Source: JAISXK01 sp031549625 | GTDB lineage: Bacteria; Bacillota; Clostridia; Christensenellales; CAG-138 | Direction of reading: 5' to 3' | Length of the DNA: 34,369 bases | NCBI GenBank assembly: GCA_031549625.1 | Contig: JAVBPK010000010.1 | Span: forward strand, 1-34,369 | Shown here: positions 1-8,523 of the stretch, piece after piece | How positions within the stretch are numbered: the first letter of the stretch is position 1 | How the letters are laid out: every line of letters starts with the position of its first letter | Notes under the pieces: generated by a model | The model's database searches: none | The model's input: only the letters and a program-made list of their open reading frames with translations | Told to the model about the DNA's origin: nothing | Program-made: the position numbers and the translations under genes

Positions 1-1
1 C

Positions 2-1495
2 CTGATCGTGGCCATCGTAGCAACGCTGGTCGGCTACCTGTTCGCTTTCGCCATCACACGCACGGAAATGAAAGGCAAGCGCTTTTTTCGCGCCATCGCC
101 ACACTGCCTATTATCTCGCCGCCGTTCATCCTTTCGCTTTCCATCATCTTTCTTTTCGGGCGGCAGGGCATTATCACCAAAGGCCTTTTGGGTATTAAAA
201 ATTTTGACGTATACGGTTTGGGCAGCCTCGTCGTTGTACAGGCGATTTCCTTCTTTCCCATCGCATACCTGACGCTTTCGGGTATACTCGATTCGATTGA
301 CGACTCCGTGGAAGACGCCGCTTACAGCATGGGCGCATCCCGTGGACATATCTTTCGCACGGTAACGCTGCCGCTTTCCTTGCCCGGCATCATCAGCGCC
401 GCGCTCCTCGTGTTTATACAGTCTTTGGAGGATTTCTCCAACCCCGCCGTTATTGCGGGGAGCTTTTCTACACTTTCTGTGGACGCATACCGCATCATTA
501 CCGGCATGTACGACCTGCACAGCGGCTCTATCATGGCAATTATTTTGCTATTCCCCACCGTCAGCGCCTTTTTGTTGCAAAAGTATTTCCTGCGCAAGAA
601 AAGCTTCGTCACCGTTTCCGGCAAGCCGACGCAAAAGCGCAAGCGCCTTACAGAAAAGCATATCGTGCGGCCACTTTTTGCCGCCTGTTGCGTGGTTTCC
701 GGCGTCATTCTGCTGTTTTACGGAACGGTGCTGGTTGGCGCTTTCGTGAAAACATGGGGAATAAACTATACGTTTACGTTCGATCATTTTAAATTTGTAT
801 ACTCGATGGGCTGGGACGCTCTCAAGAACTCCATCACGCTGGCCATCTATGCCGCGCCCCTTGGCGGCCTGCTCGGCATGGTCATCGCGTATTTGACCGT
901 GCGCAAGCGCTTCCCCGGCCGCCGCCTGATGGAGACAGCCTCTATGCTCACATTCGCCATACCCGGCACGGTGCTCGGCATCGGTTACATCAGCACGTTC
1001 AACAAACAGCCGTTGCTGCTTACCGGAACCGCCGTCATACTCGTGGCCGCATTTACTTTCCGCAATATGCCGGTCGCCATCGAATCCGGCGCCACTACCT
1101 TGCTGCAAATCGACCGTTCCATCGAGGAGGCCTCTACCATCTCCGGCGCGGGCAGCGGGCATACCTTCCGCCGCATTACACTGCCTTTGCTGCGCAATGC
1201 CTTCTTTTCTGGCCTTGTATACGCCTTTGTGCGCGCCATGACCGCCGTCAGCGCCATTATATTTTTGGTATCACCGCGCTGGTCGCTTGCTACTTCCAAA
1301 ATATTCTCCTTGTTTGAGGCCAGCAAATATTCCGACGCTGCGGCCTATGTCATGATCATGATCGCCATCATACTGATCGCTATCGCCATTATCAACTTCC
1401 TGGTGAAGCTGCTTTTGGCTCCACGCGCGAAAGCGCCCAAGCAGGCCGCCATACAGCGAGCAATCGCATCACAAGAGGGGGACAGCACACTATGA
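2..1495 (+). CDS. Fbp/Afu-type ABC transporter double permease, 5'-truncated
   Basis: This is an inner-membrane permease of the ferric iron/hexose-phosphate/2-aminoethylphosphonate importer group, with two MetI-like domains fused in one chain. The reading frame is open to the window edge. The full-length paralogue at 5504-7171 has roughly 60 to 80 more residues at the N-terminus, so the start lies outside. Two EAA-type cytoplasmic loops that dock onto the ATPase are visible: EDAAYSMGASRGHIFRTVTLP near residue 100 of the visible part, and EEASTISGAGSGHTFRRITLP near residue 377. Many hydrophobic segments surround them. The stop codon overlaps the next start by four bases (ATGA), so the ATPase is translationally coupled. 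The binding-protein gene is presumably upstream, outside the window. The substrate cannot be read from the permease. Confidence 0.88.
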   Translation: MIVAIVATLVGYLFAFAITRTEMKGKRFFRAIATLPIISPPFILSLSIIFLFGRQGIITKGLLGIKNFDVYGLGSLVVVQAISFFPIAYLTLSGILDSIDDSVEDAAYSMGASRGHIFRTVTLPLSLPGIISAALLVFIQSLEDFSNPAVIAGSFSTLSVDAYRIITGMYDLHSGSIMAIILLFPTVSAFLLQKYFLRKKSFVTVSGKPTQKRKRLTEKHIVRPLFAACCVVSGVILLFYGTVLVGAFVKTWGINYTFTFDHFKFVYSMGWDALKNSITLAIYAAPLGGLLGMVIAYLTVRKRFPGRRLMETASMLTFAIPGTVLGIGYISTFNKQPLLLTGTAVILVAAFTFRNMPVAIESGATTLLQIDRSIEEASTISGAGSGHTFRRITLPLLRNAFFSGLVYAFVRAMTAVSAIIFLVSPRWSLATSKIFSLFEASKYSDAAAYVMIMIAIILIAIAIINFLVKLLLAPRAKAPKQAAIQRAIASQEGDSTL

Positions 1496-2640
1496 GCAAC
1501 CATGCATTTCAAAACGAGGATATCCGTCAATTCAGCGGCAAGAGCAGCGATGTGCGGCTGCAAAATATCACTAAAATATTTCCACTGCCGGATGGAAAAG
1601 GCGAGACCGTGGCAGTGAATCACATCGACCTGACTATTGAAGACGGCGAGCTTGTAACGCTGCTCGGCCCAAGCGGCTGCGGCAAAACGACGACCTTGCG
1701 CATGATTTCAGGTTTTGAATACCCCACGACCGGAGAAATCCACATCGGGGATCGCGACGTTGCCTCCGTTCCCCCCAACAAACGTGGGATTTCGATGGTG
1801 TTTCAGAGCTACGCACTTTTCCCACACTTGAGCATTTGGGAAAATATCGCGTATGGCCTGAAAGTGCAAAAGCTATCCAAACAGGAGGTTTTGGCGCGCA
1901 CCGGAAAAGTGATCGAGCTGATGCAGCTCAACGGCATGGAGACCCGCTTCCCAAACCAGCTTTCCGGCGGCCAGCAGCAACGCGTCGCGCTTGCGCGCGC
2001 CATCGTGATAGAGCCGCGCGTGCTTTTGTTTGACGAGCCGCTTTCCAATCTGGACGCCAAACTGCGCGAGCACATGCGCGACGAGCTTCGCTCGCTGCAA
2101 AAACGTCTGGGCATCACCAGTTTATACGTCACGCATGACCAATCCGAAGCAATGGCTATTTCCGACCGCGTCGTTATCATGAAAGACGGCGATTTGATGC
2201 AGGTCGGCTCGCCGCAAGACATCTACGAATATCCGAATTGTAAGTTTGTTGCGCATTTCATCGGCAAGGCAAACTTTATTTCAGGCACATTCGCAGGAAA
2301 AGACGGCAACGCCTCCGTCGTACAGCTGCAAAACCATACATTCCGCATACCGAACCCAGGCAATACGGAACTTACCGACGGCTCACCCTGCTGTCTGGCC
2401 TTTCGGCCGGAATCTGTCAAACTGACCTCCGCCGATGACGGCATACCCGGCCGCATCACCAGAGCCACCTATTTTGGTTCCAAAGTGGAATACGAAATGG
2501 AAACCGCCACCGCCACGCTCACCGTTGAGATTTACAACCCGCAGCTGCACGAACGCTACGCTGAAGGCGACGCCGTACACGCTTTGCTCGATATCGACTG
2601 TGTGCGCGTGCTGAAGGACGATGCCTTTACCGCGGAATAA
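1492..2640 (+). CDS. ABC transporter ATP-binding protein, FbpC/PotA-like
   Basis: This 382-residue ATPase powers the preceding permease. It has Walker A GPSGCGKTT, a Q-loop (VFQSYALFPH), the signature LSGGQQQR, Walker B LLFDEP followed by SNLDAK, and an H-loop VTHDQSEA. The last ~120 residues form a TOBE-like regulatory region, typical of the CUT1/Fbp/Pot class. The ATG overlaps the permease stop (ATGA) and a purine-rich AGAGGGGGA lies about 10 bases upstream. An N-terminal extension of about 20 residues precedes the ABC fold. The ATPase at 7186-8256 is a clear paralogue with the same domain plan. All catalytic motifs are intact, so it should be active. Confidence 0.92.
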   Translation: MSNHAFQNEDIRQFSGKSSDVRLQNITKIFPLPDGKGETVAVNHIDLTIEDGELVTLLGPSGCGKTTTLRMISGFEYPTTGEIHIGDRDVASVPPNKRGISMVFQSYALFPHLSIWENIAYGLKVQKLSKQEVLARTGKVIELMQLNGMETRFPNQLSGGQQQRVALARAIVIEPRVLLFDEPLSNLDAKLREHMRDELRSLQKRLGITSLYVTHDQSEAMAISDRVVIMKDGDLMQVGSPQDIYEYPNCKFVAHFIGKANFISGTFAGKDGNASVVQLQNHTFRIPNPGNTELTDGSPCCLAFRPESVKLTSADDGIPGRITRATYFGSKVEYEMETATATLTVEIYNPQLHERYAEGDAVHALLDIDCVRVLKDDAFTAE

Positions 2641-2761
2641 CGGTTGTTTTTACGTCGCCTCTTCCTCCTGCATCCATGCTGCGGCGGTAAAGCCGGCTCG
2701 GCGCGCATGGTTGTGCCGGCGACTGCCTATGTTTCCGCAATATCTCGTTTTTTCATTTTCT

Positions 2762-2773
2762 GCACACGTTTGC
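2762..2773. promoter_or_regulatory. Candidate LacI-family operator upstream of the lacI-type gene
   Basis: GCACACGTTTGC differs at one base from the perfect palindrome GCAAACGTTTGC found at 4092-4103. With one more base on each side it reads TGCA...TGCA, symmetric except for that mismatch. It lies about 150 bases before the regulator start, inside a 281-base intergenic region (2641-2921) that otherwise shows a pyrimidine-rich run at 2775-2803 and an AT-rich stretch. No convincing -35/-10 pair was found there. Autoregulation of the adjacent repressor is inferred. Confidence 0.5.
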
Positions 2774-2921
2774 AGTTTTTCTTTTCTTTTTTTTGCATTT
2801 TCTCTTGCAATCTTGCTCTTAATGTGAGAAAATAAAAACATAGAATCTCTTGATTTCACATAATTATTATAGGTTTTCTTGTACACACAAAATAATCATT
2901 TGCTTAAGGATTGCAAAGGCA

Positions 2922-3953
2922 ATGGCTGTTACAATCAAAGATGTTGCAAAGGTTTGCAATGTATCTTATTCTACTGTTTCCCGTGCTTTAAACGGTAAAT
3001 GCCTGCGCAAAACCGAACAAACGGAGCGCATTATTTCCACCGCCAAGGCGCTGGGCTACAAGCCAAATACGCTGGCCGTGCAGCTCGTTAAACAATCTTC
3101 CAACATGCTGGGGCTGCTTATTCCCGACATTGCCAACCCGCATTATTCCGAAGTTACCAAATGCGTGGAAGATGCCGCGCTAAAAGCCGGTTACCGCGTT
3201 TTTCTGTGCAACACAGACTGGGATGTCCGCAAAGAAGTTATGTACCGCGATTCTCTTCTGGAATGCCGTGTTGCAGGCATAATCGTTATGCCCGTGTGCG
3301 ACGAAAGCCACGTCGTCTTTCGCGGGCTCGATATCCCCGTTGTTTTGCTTGGCAGCCGCACGCTGGAGCCTGATCTGCACTACGCCGTTATGGACAATGA
3401 ATTGGCGGCCTTTCAGGCAACGGAATACCTGATCGGCCTTGGGCGCAAGCGGCTATGCTATATTGCGCGCAATCCGAACAACTTTACCTCCGCCGATCGC
3501 GCCACCGGCTTTTTGCGCTCCGCCAGGGCCCACAATATCCCGCCCCGCAACGCGCGCATCATAAGCTGTGAAAACGCCGACATGGATGGCGGCTTGCGCG
3601 CGGCCAAATTGTTGTTTGACAATCCAAACCCGCCTGACGCTATTCTGGCCTTTAGCGACTTTATTGCAATCGGCGCCATGCAATGCGCGGAGGACAAGGG
3701 ACTTGTGATTGGCCGCGACGTTTCCATTATCGGCTTTGACGACATTACATTTTCCGCCCTGCCAAAAATTTCGCTTACCACTATCACCCCTTCCAACATG
3801 GAGCTTGGCCGTTGCGCACTTTCCTTCATTACAAAGCTGCAGAGCGACAGCCAACCACCAACCAGGCAAGTTACCATATTGAACCCACACATGTTAACAC
3901 GCCATACATGCGGCGGCACTCCTTTGCAGCATATGGTTTTTGAAACCAAATAG
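2922..3953 (+). CDS. LacI-family transcriptional regulator
   Basis: This 343-residue protein has an N-terminal LacI helix-turn-helix (VTIKDVAKVCNVSYSTVSRALN, residues 3-24) and a hinge (YKPNTLAVQL). A periplasmic-binding-protein-like sensor domain follows, beginning GLLIPDIANPHYSE and ending near the C-terminus, with the family motif DVSIIGFDD. The ATG at 2922 was chosen over an in-frame ATG at 2850 because it starts at the HTH and has AAGGA 11 bases upstream. The gene lies between two paralogous ABC importers. Candidate operators sit upstream of it and upstream of the following binding-protein gene. It is therefore probably a local repressor that responds to the transported ligand or a metabolite of it. 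A LacI regulator points towards a sugar or sugar phosphate rather than iron, but this is inference. Confidence 0.93.
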   Translation: MAVTIKDVAKVCNVSYSTVSRALNGKCLRKTEQTERIISTAKALGYKPNTLAVQLVKQSSNMLGLLIPDIANPHYSEVTKCVEDAALKAGYRVFLCNTDWDVRKEVMYRDSLLECRVAGIIVMPVCDESHVVFRGLDIPVVLLGSRTLEPDLHYAVMDNELAAFQATEYLIGLGRKRLCYIARNPNNFTSADRATGFLRSARAHNIPPRNARIISCENADMDGGLRAAKLLFDNPNPPDAILAFSDFIAIGAMQCAEDKGLVIGRDVSIIGFDDITFSALPKISLTTITPSNMELGRCALSFITKLQSDSQPPTRQVTILNPHMLTRHTCGGTPLQHMVFETK

Positions 3954-4082
3954 GCTGCGACGCCCGCTTGACTTGCTCTTTCTCTCGCCGACGCTTTCCG
4001 GCTTGCTTTGTTTTTCTCTTGATGCCGCCATATTGTATAGCGCCGCGCATGATAGGTCACGTAAATATTGGAATACATTTTA

Positions 4083-4111
4083 CCACAAACAGCAAACGTT
4101 TGCATTTGTGG
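4083..4111. promoter_or_regulatory. Nested palindrome: candidate LacI-family operator before the binding-protein gene
   Basis: The core GCAAACGTTTGC (4092-4103) is a perfect 12-base palindrome with the central CG typical of LacI-family operators. It is flanked by a second inverted pair, CCACAAA (4083-4089) and TTTGTGG (4105-4111), offset by one base. The element ends 26 bases before the start codon at 4138, so bound protein would block initiation or early elongation. The near-copy at 2762-2773 upstream of the regulator supports a shared binding protein. Confidence 0.7.
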
Positions 4112-4137
4112 AAATTAAAATAGTGGAGGATATGTTT

Positions 4138-5253
4138 ATGAAGCGTACACCGAAGTTGATTTGCCTATTGCTTGCAATCACAATGCTGACCGCGGCCTGC
4201 GCCCCCGCCACGCCGCCAGCCAACACACCCGCCCCGGCTGCCCCCGCCGCACCGGCCGCGCCGGCTCCGGCTGCTCCGGCTGCCCCCGCCGCCCCCGCTC
4301 CTGCCAAAGGAAGCGGCAAGCTTGTAGTTTACGCTGCCCTCAATGAGGACGACATGAAAGCCTTTATGGACAAATTCAAGGCCGATACCGGCATCGAGAT
4401 GGAATACATACTCGGTGGCGCGGGCGAGGTCGCCGCAAGAACACAGGCCGAAAAAGCAGCCCCCATGGCCGACGTAATGGTTGGCGGCTCCGTCGACGTA
4501 TATGGTCCTCTGGCTGCCGACGGCATATTCGAAGCATACGACTCCCCGAACAACGACACGTTGGACGCCCGTTTCAACGACCCCAATCATTTCTGGCAGG
4601 GCTGGTATATGGGCGTGCTGGGCCTGGTTATCAACCGCGACCGTTTTGAAAAGGAACTGAAACCGCTTGGCCTGGAATACCCCACCACTTGGGACGATTT
4701 GCTTGACGAGCGCTATTCGCAGCTGTTTGTTACCAGCAGCCCGGTCACCGCGGGCGGCGCGTATATCTTTACCGCGTGCCAAATGTTCCGCTTGGGCGAA
4801 GAACCCGCCTGGCAATATTTTGCGCAGCTTGATAAAAATGTGCACCATTATTACAAAGGTGCGGGCGAATGCATCGTTCCCGTCGCCACCGGCGAATTTA
4901 TTGTCGGCATGAGCTGGGTACACGACATTTACAAGCAGGTGAAGGCCGGTTACCCCATCGACGTGGTTATTCCCAAGCAGACCGCTTTCGAAATCGGCGG
5001 CGCGGCCATCATAAAGGGCGGCCCTAACCCCGATAACGCAAAAATATTCATCGACTGGCTGCTCACGCAAGAAACCGGCGCCATGAATACCGGCATTTCC
5101 AACCGTTATTCCGTGCGGACGGATGTACCTTCCCCTGAAGGCCTGCCTACGCTGGAAGAGGTGGATTTGGTGGATTATGACCGCACGAAGGCTTCCGAAA
5201 TGAAGACGGCGGTCGTCGAAAAGTTTGACAAGGATATTATTTCCAAGCGTTAA
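4138..5253 (+). CDS. Lipoprotein substrate-binding protein of an Fbp/Afu-type ABC importer
   Basis: This 371-residue extracellular binding protein delivers ligand to the permease encoded next. A signal peptide ends in a lipobox (LTAAC, lipidated Cys21). A tether of about 36 Ala/Pro residues follows, then the binding fold starting GKLVVYAALNEDD. Phrases such as ADVMVGGSVDVYGPLAADG and YPTTWDDLLD are typical of the Fbp/Afu/PhnS family. ATG 4138 is preferred over ATG 4132 because the GGAGGA at 4125-4130 is then seven bases away. The longer frame back to 3940 lacks support. I did not establish an iron-binding tyrosine set. With a LacI-type operator directly upstream, hexose phosphate or a related anion is as plausible as iron. 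Confidence 0.9.
   Translation: MKRTPKLICLLLAITMLTAACAPATPPANTPAPAAPAAPAAPAPAAPAAPAAPAPAKGSGKLVVYAALNEDDMKAFMDKFKADTGIEMEYILGGAGEVAARTQAEKAAPMADVMVGGSVDVYGPLAADGIFEAYDSPNNDTLDARFNDPNHFWQGWYMGVLGLVINRDRFEKELKPLGLEYPTTWDDLLDERYSQLFVTSSPVTAGGAYIFTACQMFRLGEEPAWQYFAQLDKNVHHYYKGAGECIVPVATGEFIVGMSWVHDIYKQVKAGYPIDVVIPKQTAFEIGGAAIIKGGPNPDNAKIFIDWLLTQETGAMNTGISNRYSVRTDVPSPEGLPTLEEVDLVDYDRTKASEMKTAVVEKFDKDIISKR
4201..4308 (+). repeat. GC-rich Ala/Pro-coding low-complexity tract
   Basis: This run of gcc/gct/ccg/ccc codons encodes residues 22-57 of the binding protein, almost entirely Ala and Pro in AAP/AP units. It is a flexible spacer between the lipid anchor and the ligand-binding domain. Such tracts are prone to length variation by slippage. 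Confidence 0.8.
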
Positions 5254-5368
5254 GACGCCCTGCTTTTTCAAAAGCGCTTCGCTCCCTTTGGGAGACCGGC
5301 TGCGGGCGGAACTCCTAAATTCATGCGGAATGATTGTGATCATTTCCGCGGGCTTATTTGACAGATCG

Positions 5369-5403
5369 GTTTGCGGTGGCAGGATACACCTGCCGCCGCA
5401 AAC
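5369..5403 (+). other. Strong intercistronic stem-loop between binding protein and permease
   Basis: GTTTGCGGTGGCAGG (5369-5383) pairs with CCTGCCGCCGCAAAC (5389-5403) across a five-base loop, giving 15 pairs with one G-U. No T-run follows, so it does not look like a full intrinsic terminator. It lies in the 184-250 base gap between the binding-protein stop and the permease start. A role in mRNA stabilisation or partial attenuation, giving more binding protein than permease, is inferred from its position. Confidence 0.75.
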
Positions 5404-5503
5404 GCATACCCGCACAACAACTCGCATATAGCCTTTTATGGCAGCAGCATTATTTTTGAGGGATGGACAACATCCAGTTTACACAGCACTAAACTTAACA
5501 GGG

Positions 5504-7171
5504 ATGGAGTTGGTTGCCTTGCCAAAGCGATTTAGCAGCGAGCGTTTTAAAGAATTTCAACGGCTTAAGAACGAGCCGCTGCTCCTGATTGCTATTTTAT
5601 TTATCATTGCCTTCACGTGCTATTTTGTTGTTTGGCCCGTGTGGAAGCTTATAACCATTTCTTCTTTCGCCGAATATTCCGTACTCATCGAAACGCCACG
5701 ATGGATGCGCGCACTTGGCAACAGCATGATTATGATGTTGATTTCCACCCTTTCCTGTACGGCTGTCGCCTTTATATTCGCCTACACCATGACCCGGCTG
5801 GAGCTGCCATCTCCTTTGAAAAAATTCTTCCGCTTTATTACGCTGCTCCCTATCGTATCGCCCCCGTTTATCGTGGCGCTTTCGTATATCCTTTTGTTTG
5901 GCATACAAGGGCTCATCACAAAGCAGCTCTTGGGCCTGCATGTGGATATATACGGTCGGCTTGGTTTATGGATCGTACAAACCGTTACGTTTTTCCCTTA
6001 CGCGTTTTCCGTGATATACGGCGTTATGGATAAGGTTTCCACAAACCTGGAGTACGCCGCGTACAACATGGGCGCTTCCCGCTGGAAAGCGTTTAAAGAT
6101 GTATTTTGGCCGCTGTGCCGCCCAGGCGTGGCCGGCGGCGCGCTTATGGCCGCCATACAGGTTTTAACCGACTTTGGCAACCCCATGATGATCGGCGGCG
6201 ACCTTGCCCTGCTGCCCACGGAAGCGTTTATGCAAGTGAGCGGCTGGTACAACATGAAAACCGCCGCTATACTTGCCACACTTTTGATCGTGCCCTCTTT
6301 CGCCATATTCTTTATCCAGCGCTTCTGGGTTGGGCGGCGTTCCTATGTGACCGTTACTGGCAAGGAGATTTCTTTAAAGCCCTATGCCCCCCACCCCGCC
6401 ATAAAATGGGGCGCGCTTGCATTTTGTTCCGCCGTATCCTTATTCGTGCTGCTCGTATATGGTACGCTGCTTTACGGCGCTTTTACAAAAACGATCGGTT
6501 ACGACTGGTCTCTTACTTTAAACAACTTTAAATATGTTTGGGATAAATTCCGCGAAATCTGGAATAGCATTCGCTTTGCCACGCTTTCAGCTCTGTTCGC
6601 CGCTTTGCTCGGCATGATACTCGCCTACATCGTGCAAAAGAAATCCGTAGGCATCAACCGTGTGCTGGACTTTTTAGCTGTGTTGCCTTCCGCTGTGCCC
6701 GGCATGTTTTTGGGGCTCAGCTATGTTATCGCCTTCAACACGCCGCCGCTGCGACTGACCGGCACCAGCGCGATTATGATTCTCGCGCTGCTGTTCTGGA
6801 ATTTGCCTACGTGTTATTCCGCCAGCATAGCCGGTATTCAACAAATCAGCAATTCCGTGGAGGACGCGGCGCTAAACCTGGGCGCAAACAGCTTTCGCAG
6901 CTTTCGCGATGTCATATTGCCGCTGCTGCAAATCCCTTTCCTCTCGGGTTTTGTATTGTCCTTTTTGCGCTCGGTTACATGCCTGAGCGTCATCATATTC
7001 ATCTACTCGCCCTCCACGGCTGTGGGCACCACATCGGTGCTGGGGCTCGTCAACTATGGGCAATGGGGCGCCGCAGCCGCTTTTACCGTGGTGCTGATTA
7101 CCATTGCGTTCACCGTTATGTATACGGCTGAATATTTCCTGAAAAAACACGGCGCAAGCCTCAACCTATAA
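5504..7171 (+). CDS. Fbp/Afu-type ABC transporter double permease
   Basis: This fused permease of about 555 residues carries two MetI-like transmembrane domains. The EAA-type loops are EYAAYNMGASRWKAFKDVFWP in the first half and EDAALNLGANSFRSFRDVILP in the second. The N-terminal hydrophobic segment starts at LLLIAILFIIAF. It is a paralogue of the truncated permease at the window start. The start is uncertain. The frame opens at ATG 5438 without a ribosome site, ATG 5504 has only a weak GGG, and a TTG at 5519 has GGAG nine bases upstream. I list 5504. The gene follows a binding-protein gene and a stem-loop and lies 14 bases before its ATPase, giving a binding protein-permease-ATPase operon. 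Confidence 0.88.
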   Translation: MELVALPKRFSSERFKEFQRLKNEPLLLIAILFIIAFTCYFVVWPVWKLITISSFAEYSVLIETPRWMRALGNSMIMMLISTLSCTAVAFIFAYTMTRLELPSPLKKFFRFITLLPIVSPPFIVALSYILLFGIQGLITKQLLGLHVDIYGRLGLWIVQTVTFFPYAFSVIYGVMDKVSTNLEYAAYNMGASRWKAFKDVFWPLCRPGVAGGALMAAIQVLTDFGNPMMIGGDLALLPTEAFMQVSGWYNMKTAAILATLLIVPSFAIFFIQRFWVGRRSYVTVTGKEISLKPYAPHPAIKWGALAFCSAVSLFVLLVYGTLLYGAFTKTIGYDWSLTLNNFKYVWDKFREIWNSIRFATLSALFAALLGMILAYIVQKKSVGINRVLDFLAVLPSAVPGMFLGLSYVIAFNTPPLRLTGTSAIMILALLFWNLPTCYSASIAGIQQISNSVEDAALNLGANSFRSFRDVILPLLQIPFLSGFVLSFLRSVTCLSVIIFIYSPSTAVGTTSVLGLVNYGQWGAAAAFTVVLITIAFTVMYTAEYFLKKHGASLNL

Positions 7172-7185
7172 GGGAGGATGCCATT

Positions 7186-8256
7186 ATGAGCACACCATTT
7201 ATCGACTTCCAACACGTAACGAAACGCTTCGACTCCTTCACGGCGCTCGACGATGTTTCGCTTCGTATACCCGAGGGCTGTTTCATGACGCTGCTTTGTC
7301 CTTCCGGCTGCGGCAAGACAACGCTCATGCGCCAGCTCGCCGGTTTTTCCGAACCGGAAGAGGGCGATATTTTCTTAAATGGCCGCCGTGTAAACGGTTT
7401 GCCGCCCTACAAACGCGGCACGCCGCTCGTGTTTCAGGAATATGCGCTGTTTCCGCATATGACCGTATTCGAAAACATCGCTTACGGGCTGCGTTTACAA
7501 AAGATCGGCAAAGACGAGATCGCGCGGCGCGTGGCGCAAATGCTGGAAACGTTCAATCTCGTCGGCATGGAAGGCCGCTTCCCCCGCCAGCTTTCCGGCG
7601 GACAACAGCAGCGCGTGGCCTTTGCGCGCGCCCTGATTATGGGCCAACAAGTGCTTTTGCTTGATGAACCGCTTAGCAACCTGGACGCAAAGCTTCGCGT
7701 GGACGTGCGCACGGAGCTGCGGCAGATTCAGCAAAGACTCGGTATTACCGTGATATACGTTACGCACGACCAAGATGAAGCGCTTGCCATGTCGGACTTG
7801 ATCGCCGTCATGCGCGCGGGAAGAATAGAGCAGCTGGGAACGCCATGGGAGATTTATTTCCGGCCCCAGAACCAGTTCGTCGCCGACTTTGTGGGAACCG
7901 TTAATTTTCTGGATGTGCGCGTACAATCCACTTCCGCCGACAGGCTGAACGTATGTTGGCATGAACATACGTTTTCTCTGCCGCTTTACGAAGGCTTTGC
8001 TCCCGGCGAAACCGCGCAGCTTGCGCTTCGCCCGGAATGCATCTCACTCTGCTCCGATGAAAATACGCCGGGTACGCTGGCGGGCGAGATAGAATTTTAT
8101 AGTTTTCTTGGCCGGTATATTCGCTACTGGGTAAAAATAAACGGCACCTCCCTCATCGTGGACGACGCAAATCCGCCGCTTTCCGGCACGATGACCGGCC
8201 CAGTACGTTTGCTGTTTGATACGGCAAAGCTGCACATTTTAAAGAAAGCCCGGTAA
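7186..8256 (+). CDS. ABC transporter ATP-binding protein, FbpC/PotA-like
   Basis: This 356-residue ATPase belongs to the second Fbp-type importer. Its Q-loop (VFQEYALFPH), signature LSGGQQQR, Walker B LLLDEP with SNLDAK, and H-loop VTHDQDEA are canonical, and a TOBE-like C-terminal region follows. The Walker A is unusual: CPSGCGKTT, where Cys38 replaces the first glycine of GxxGxGK[ST]. The paralogue at 1492 has the normal glycine. The essential Gly41, Gly43, Lys44 and Thr45 remain, so activity is likely. ATG 7186 has AGGGAGG nine bases upstream and lies 14 bases after the permease stop. It is the last gene of the operon; no intrinsic terminator is evident after it. Confidence 0.92.
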   Translation: MSTPFIDFQHVTKRFDSFTALDDVSLRIPEGCFMTLLCPSGCGKTTLMRQLAGFSEPEEGDIFLNGRRVNGLPPYKRGTPLVFQEYALFPHMTVFENIAYGLRLQKIGKDEIARRVAQMLETFNLVGMEGRFPRQLSGGQQQRVAFARALIMGQQVLLLDEPLSNLDAKLRVDVRTELRQIQQRLGITVIYVTHDQDEALAMSDLIAVMRAGRIEQLGTPWEIYFRPQNQFVADFVGTVNFLDVRVQSTSADRLNVCWHEHTFSLPLYEGFAPGETAQLALRPECISLCSDENTPGTLAGEIEFYSFLGRYIRYWVKINGTSLIVDDANPPLSGTMTGPVRLLFDTAKLHILKKAR

Positions 8257-8471
8257 CGTTATACTGACGCTTTTATCTGTCCGGCATGCCATATTATTGC
8301 GGAAAACCACATCCCAAAGCCATTTCCTTGCCGGCGGATTGCGGCGGCGACCCCACCGCCCCGCAATTCCGTATTGGCACATGATGCAGCGCCGCTGCTT
8401 TCTTGCAATGAATAGGCTCATACATGCATATTTGCCGGGGCCTGCCCACCTGCATAACTGCCACGGAGCCA

Positions 8472-8523
8472 GGCGCGCTAAATAGCGCAGCGCCGGCCTC
8501 GCCTGTTTTTGCGTTAGCGCGCC
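8472..8523. repeat. Ten-base perfect inverted repeat with nested hairpin
   Basis: GGCGCGCTAA (8472-8481) is matched exactly by TTAGCGCGCC (8514-8523). The left arm can alternatively form a short hairpin, GCGCTA-AA-TAGCGC (8475-8488). The two structures exclude each other. No T-run follows either one. The function is unknown. Confidence 0.5.

Noticed and set aside
4092..4103. Reading the palindrome as a CcpA cre site.
   Set aside because: It has the central CG of the LacI superfamily but deviates from the cre consensus at the third base of each arm. The local LacI gene carries a near-copy upstream, so a local regulator is the simpler explanation.
5369..5403. Calling this hairpin, and those at 26898-26933 and 31538-31568, intrinsic terminators.
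   Set aside because: None is followed by a T-run, and each lies inside a plausible operon where downstream genes need expression.
4165..5427. A 420-codon open frame on the minus strand opposite the binding-protein gene.
   Set aside because: It is the complement of a well-supported lipoprotein gene, has no family resemblance, and consists of Gly/Ala/Arg-rich runs made by the opposite strand's codons.
4138..8256. Naming the second importer a ferric iron transporter (FbpABC).
   Set aside because: The family also carries hexose phosphates, phosphonates and thiamine. I could not identify the iron-binding residues, and LacI control argues against iron.
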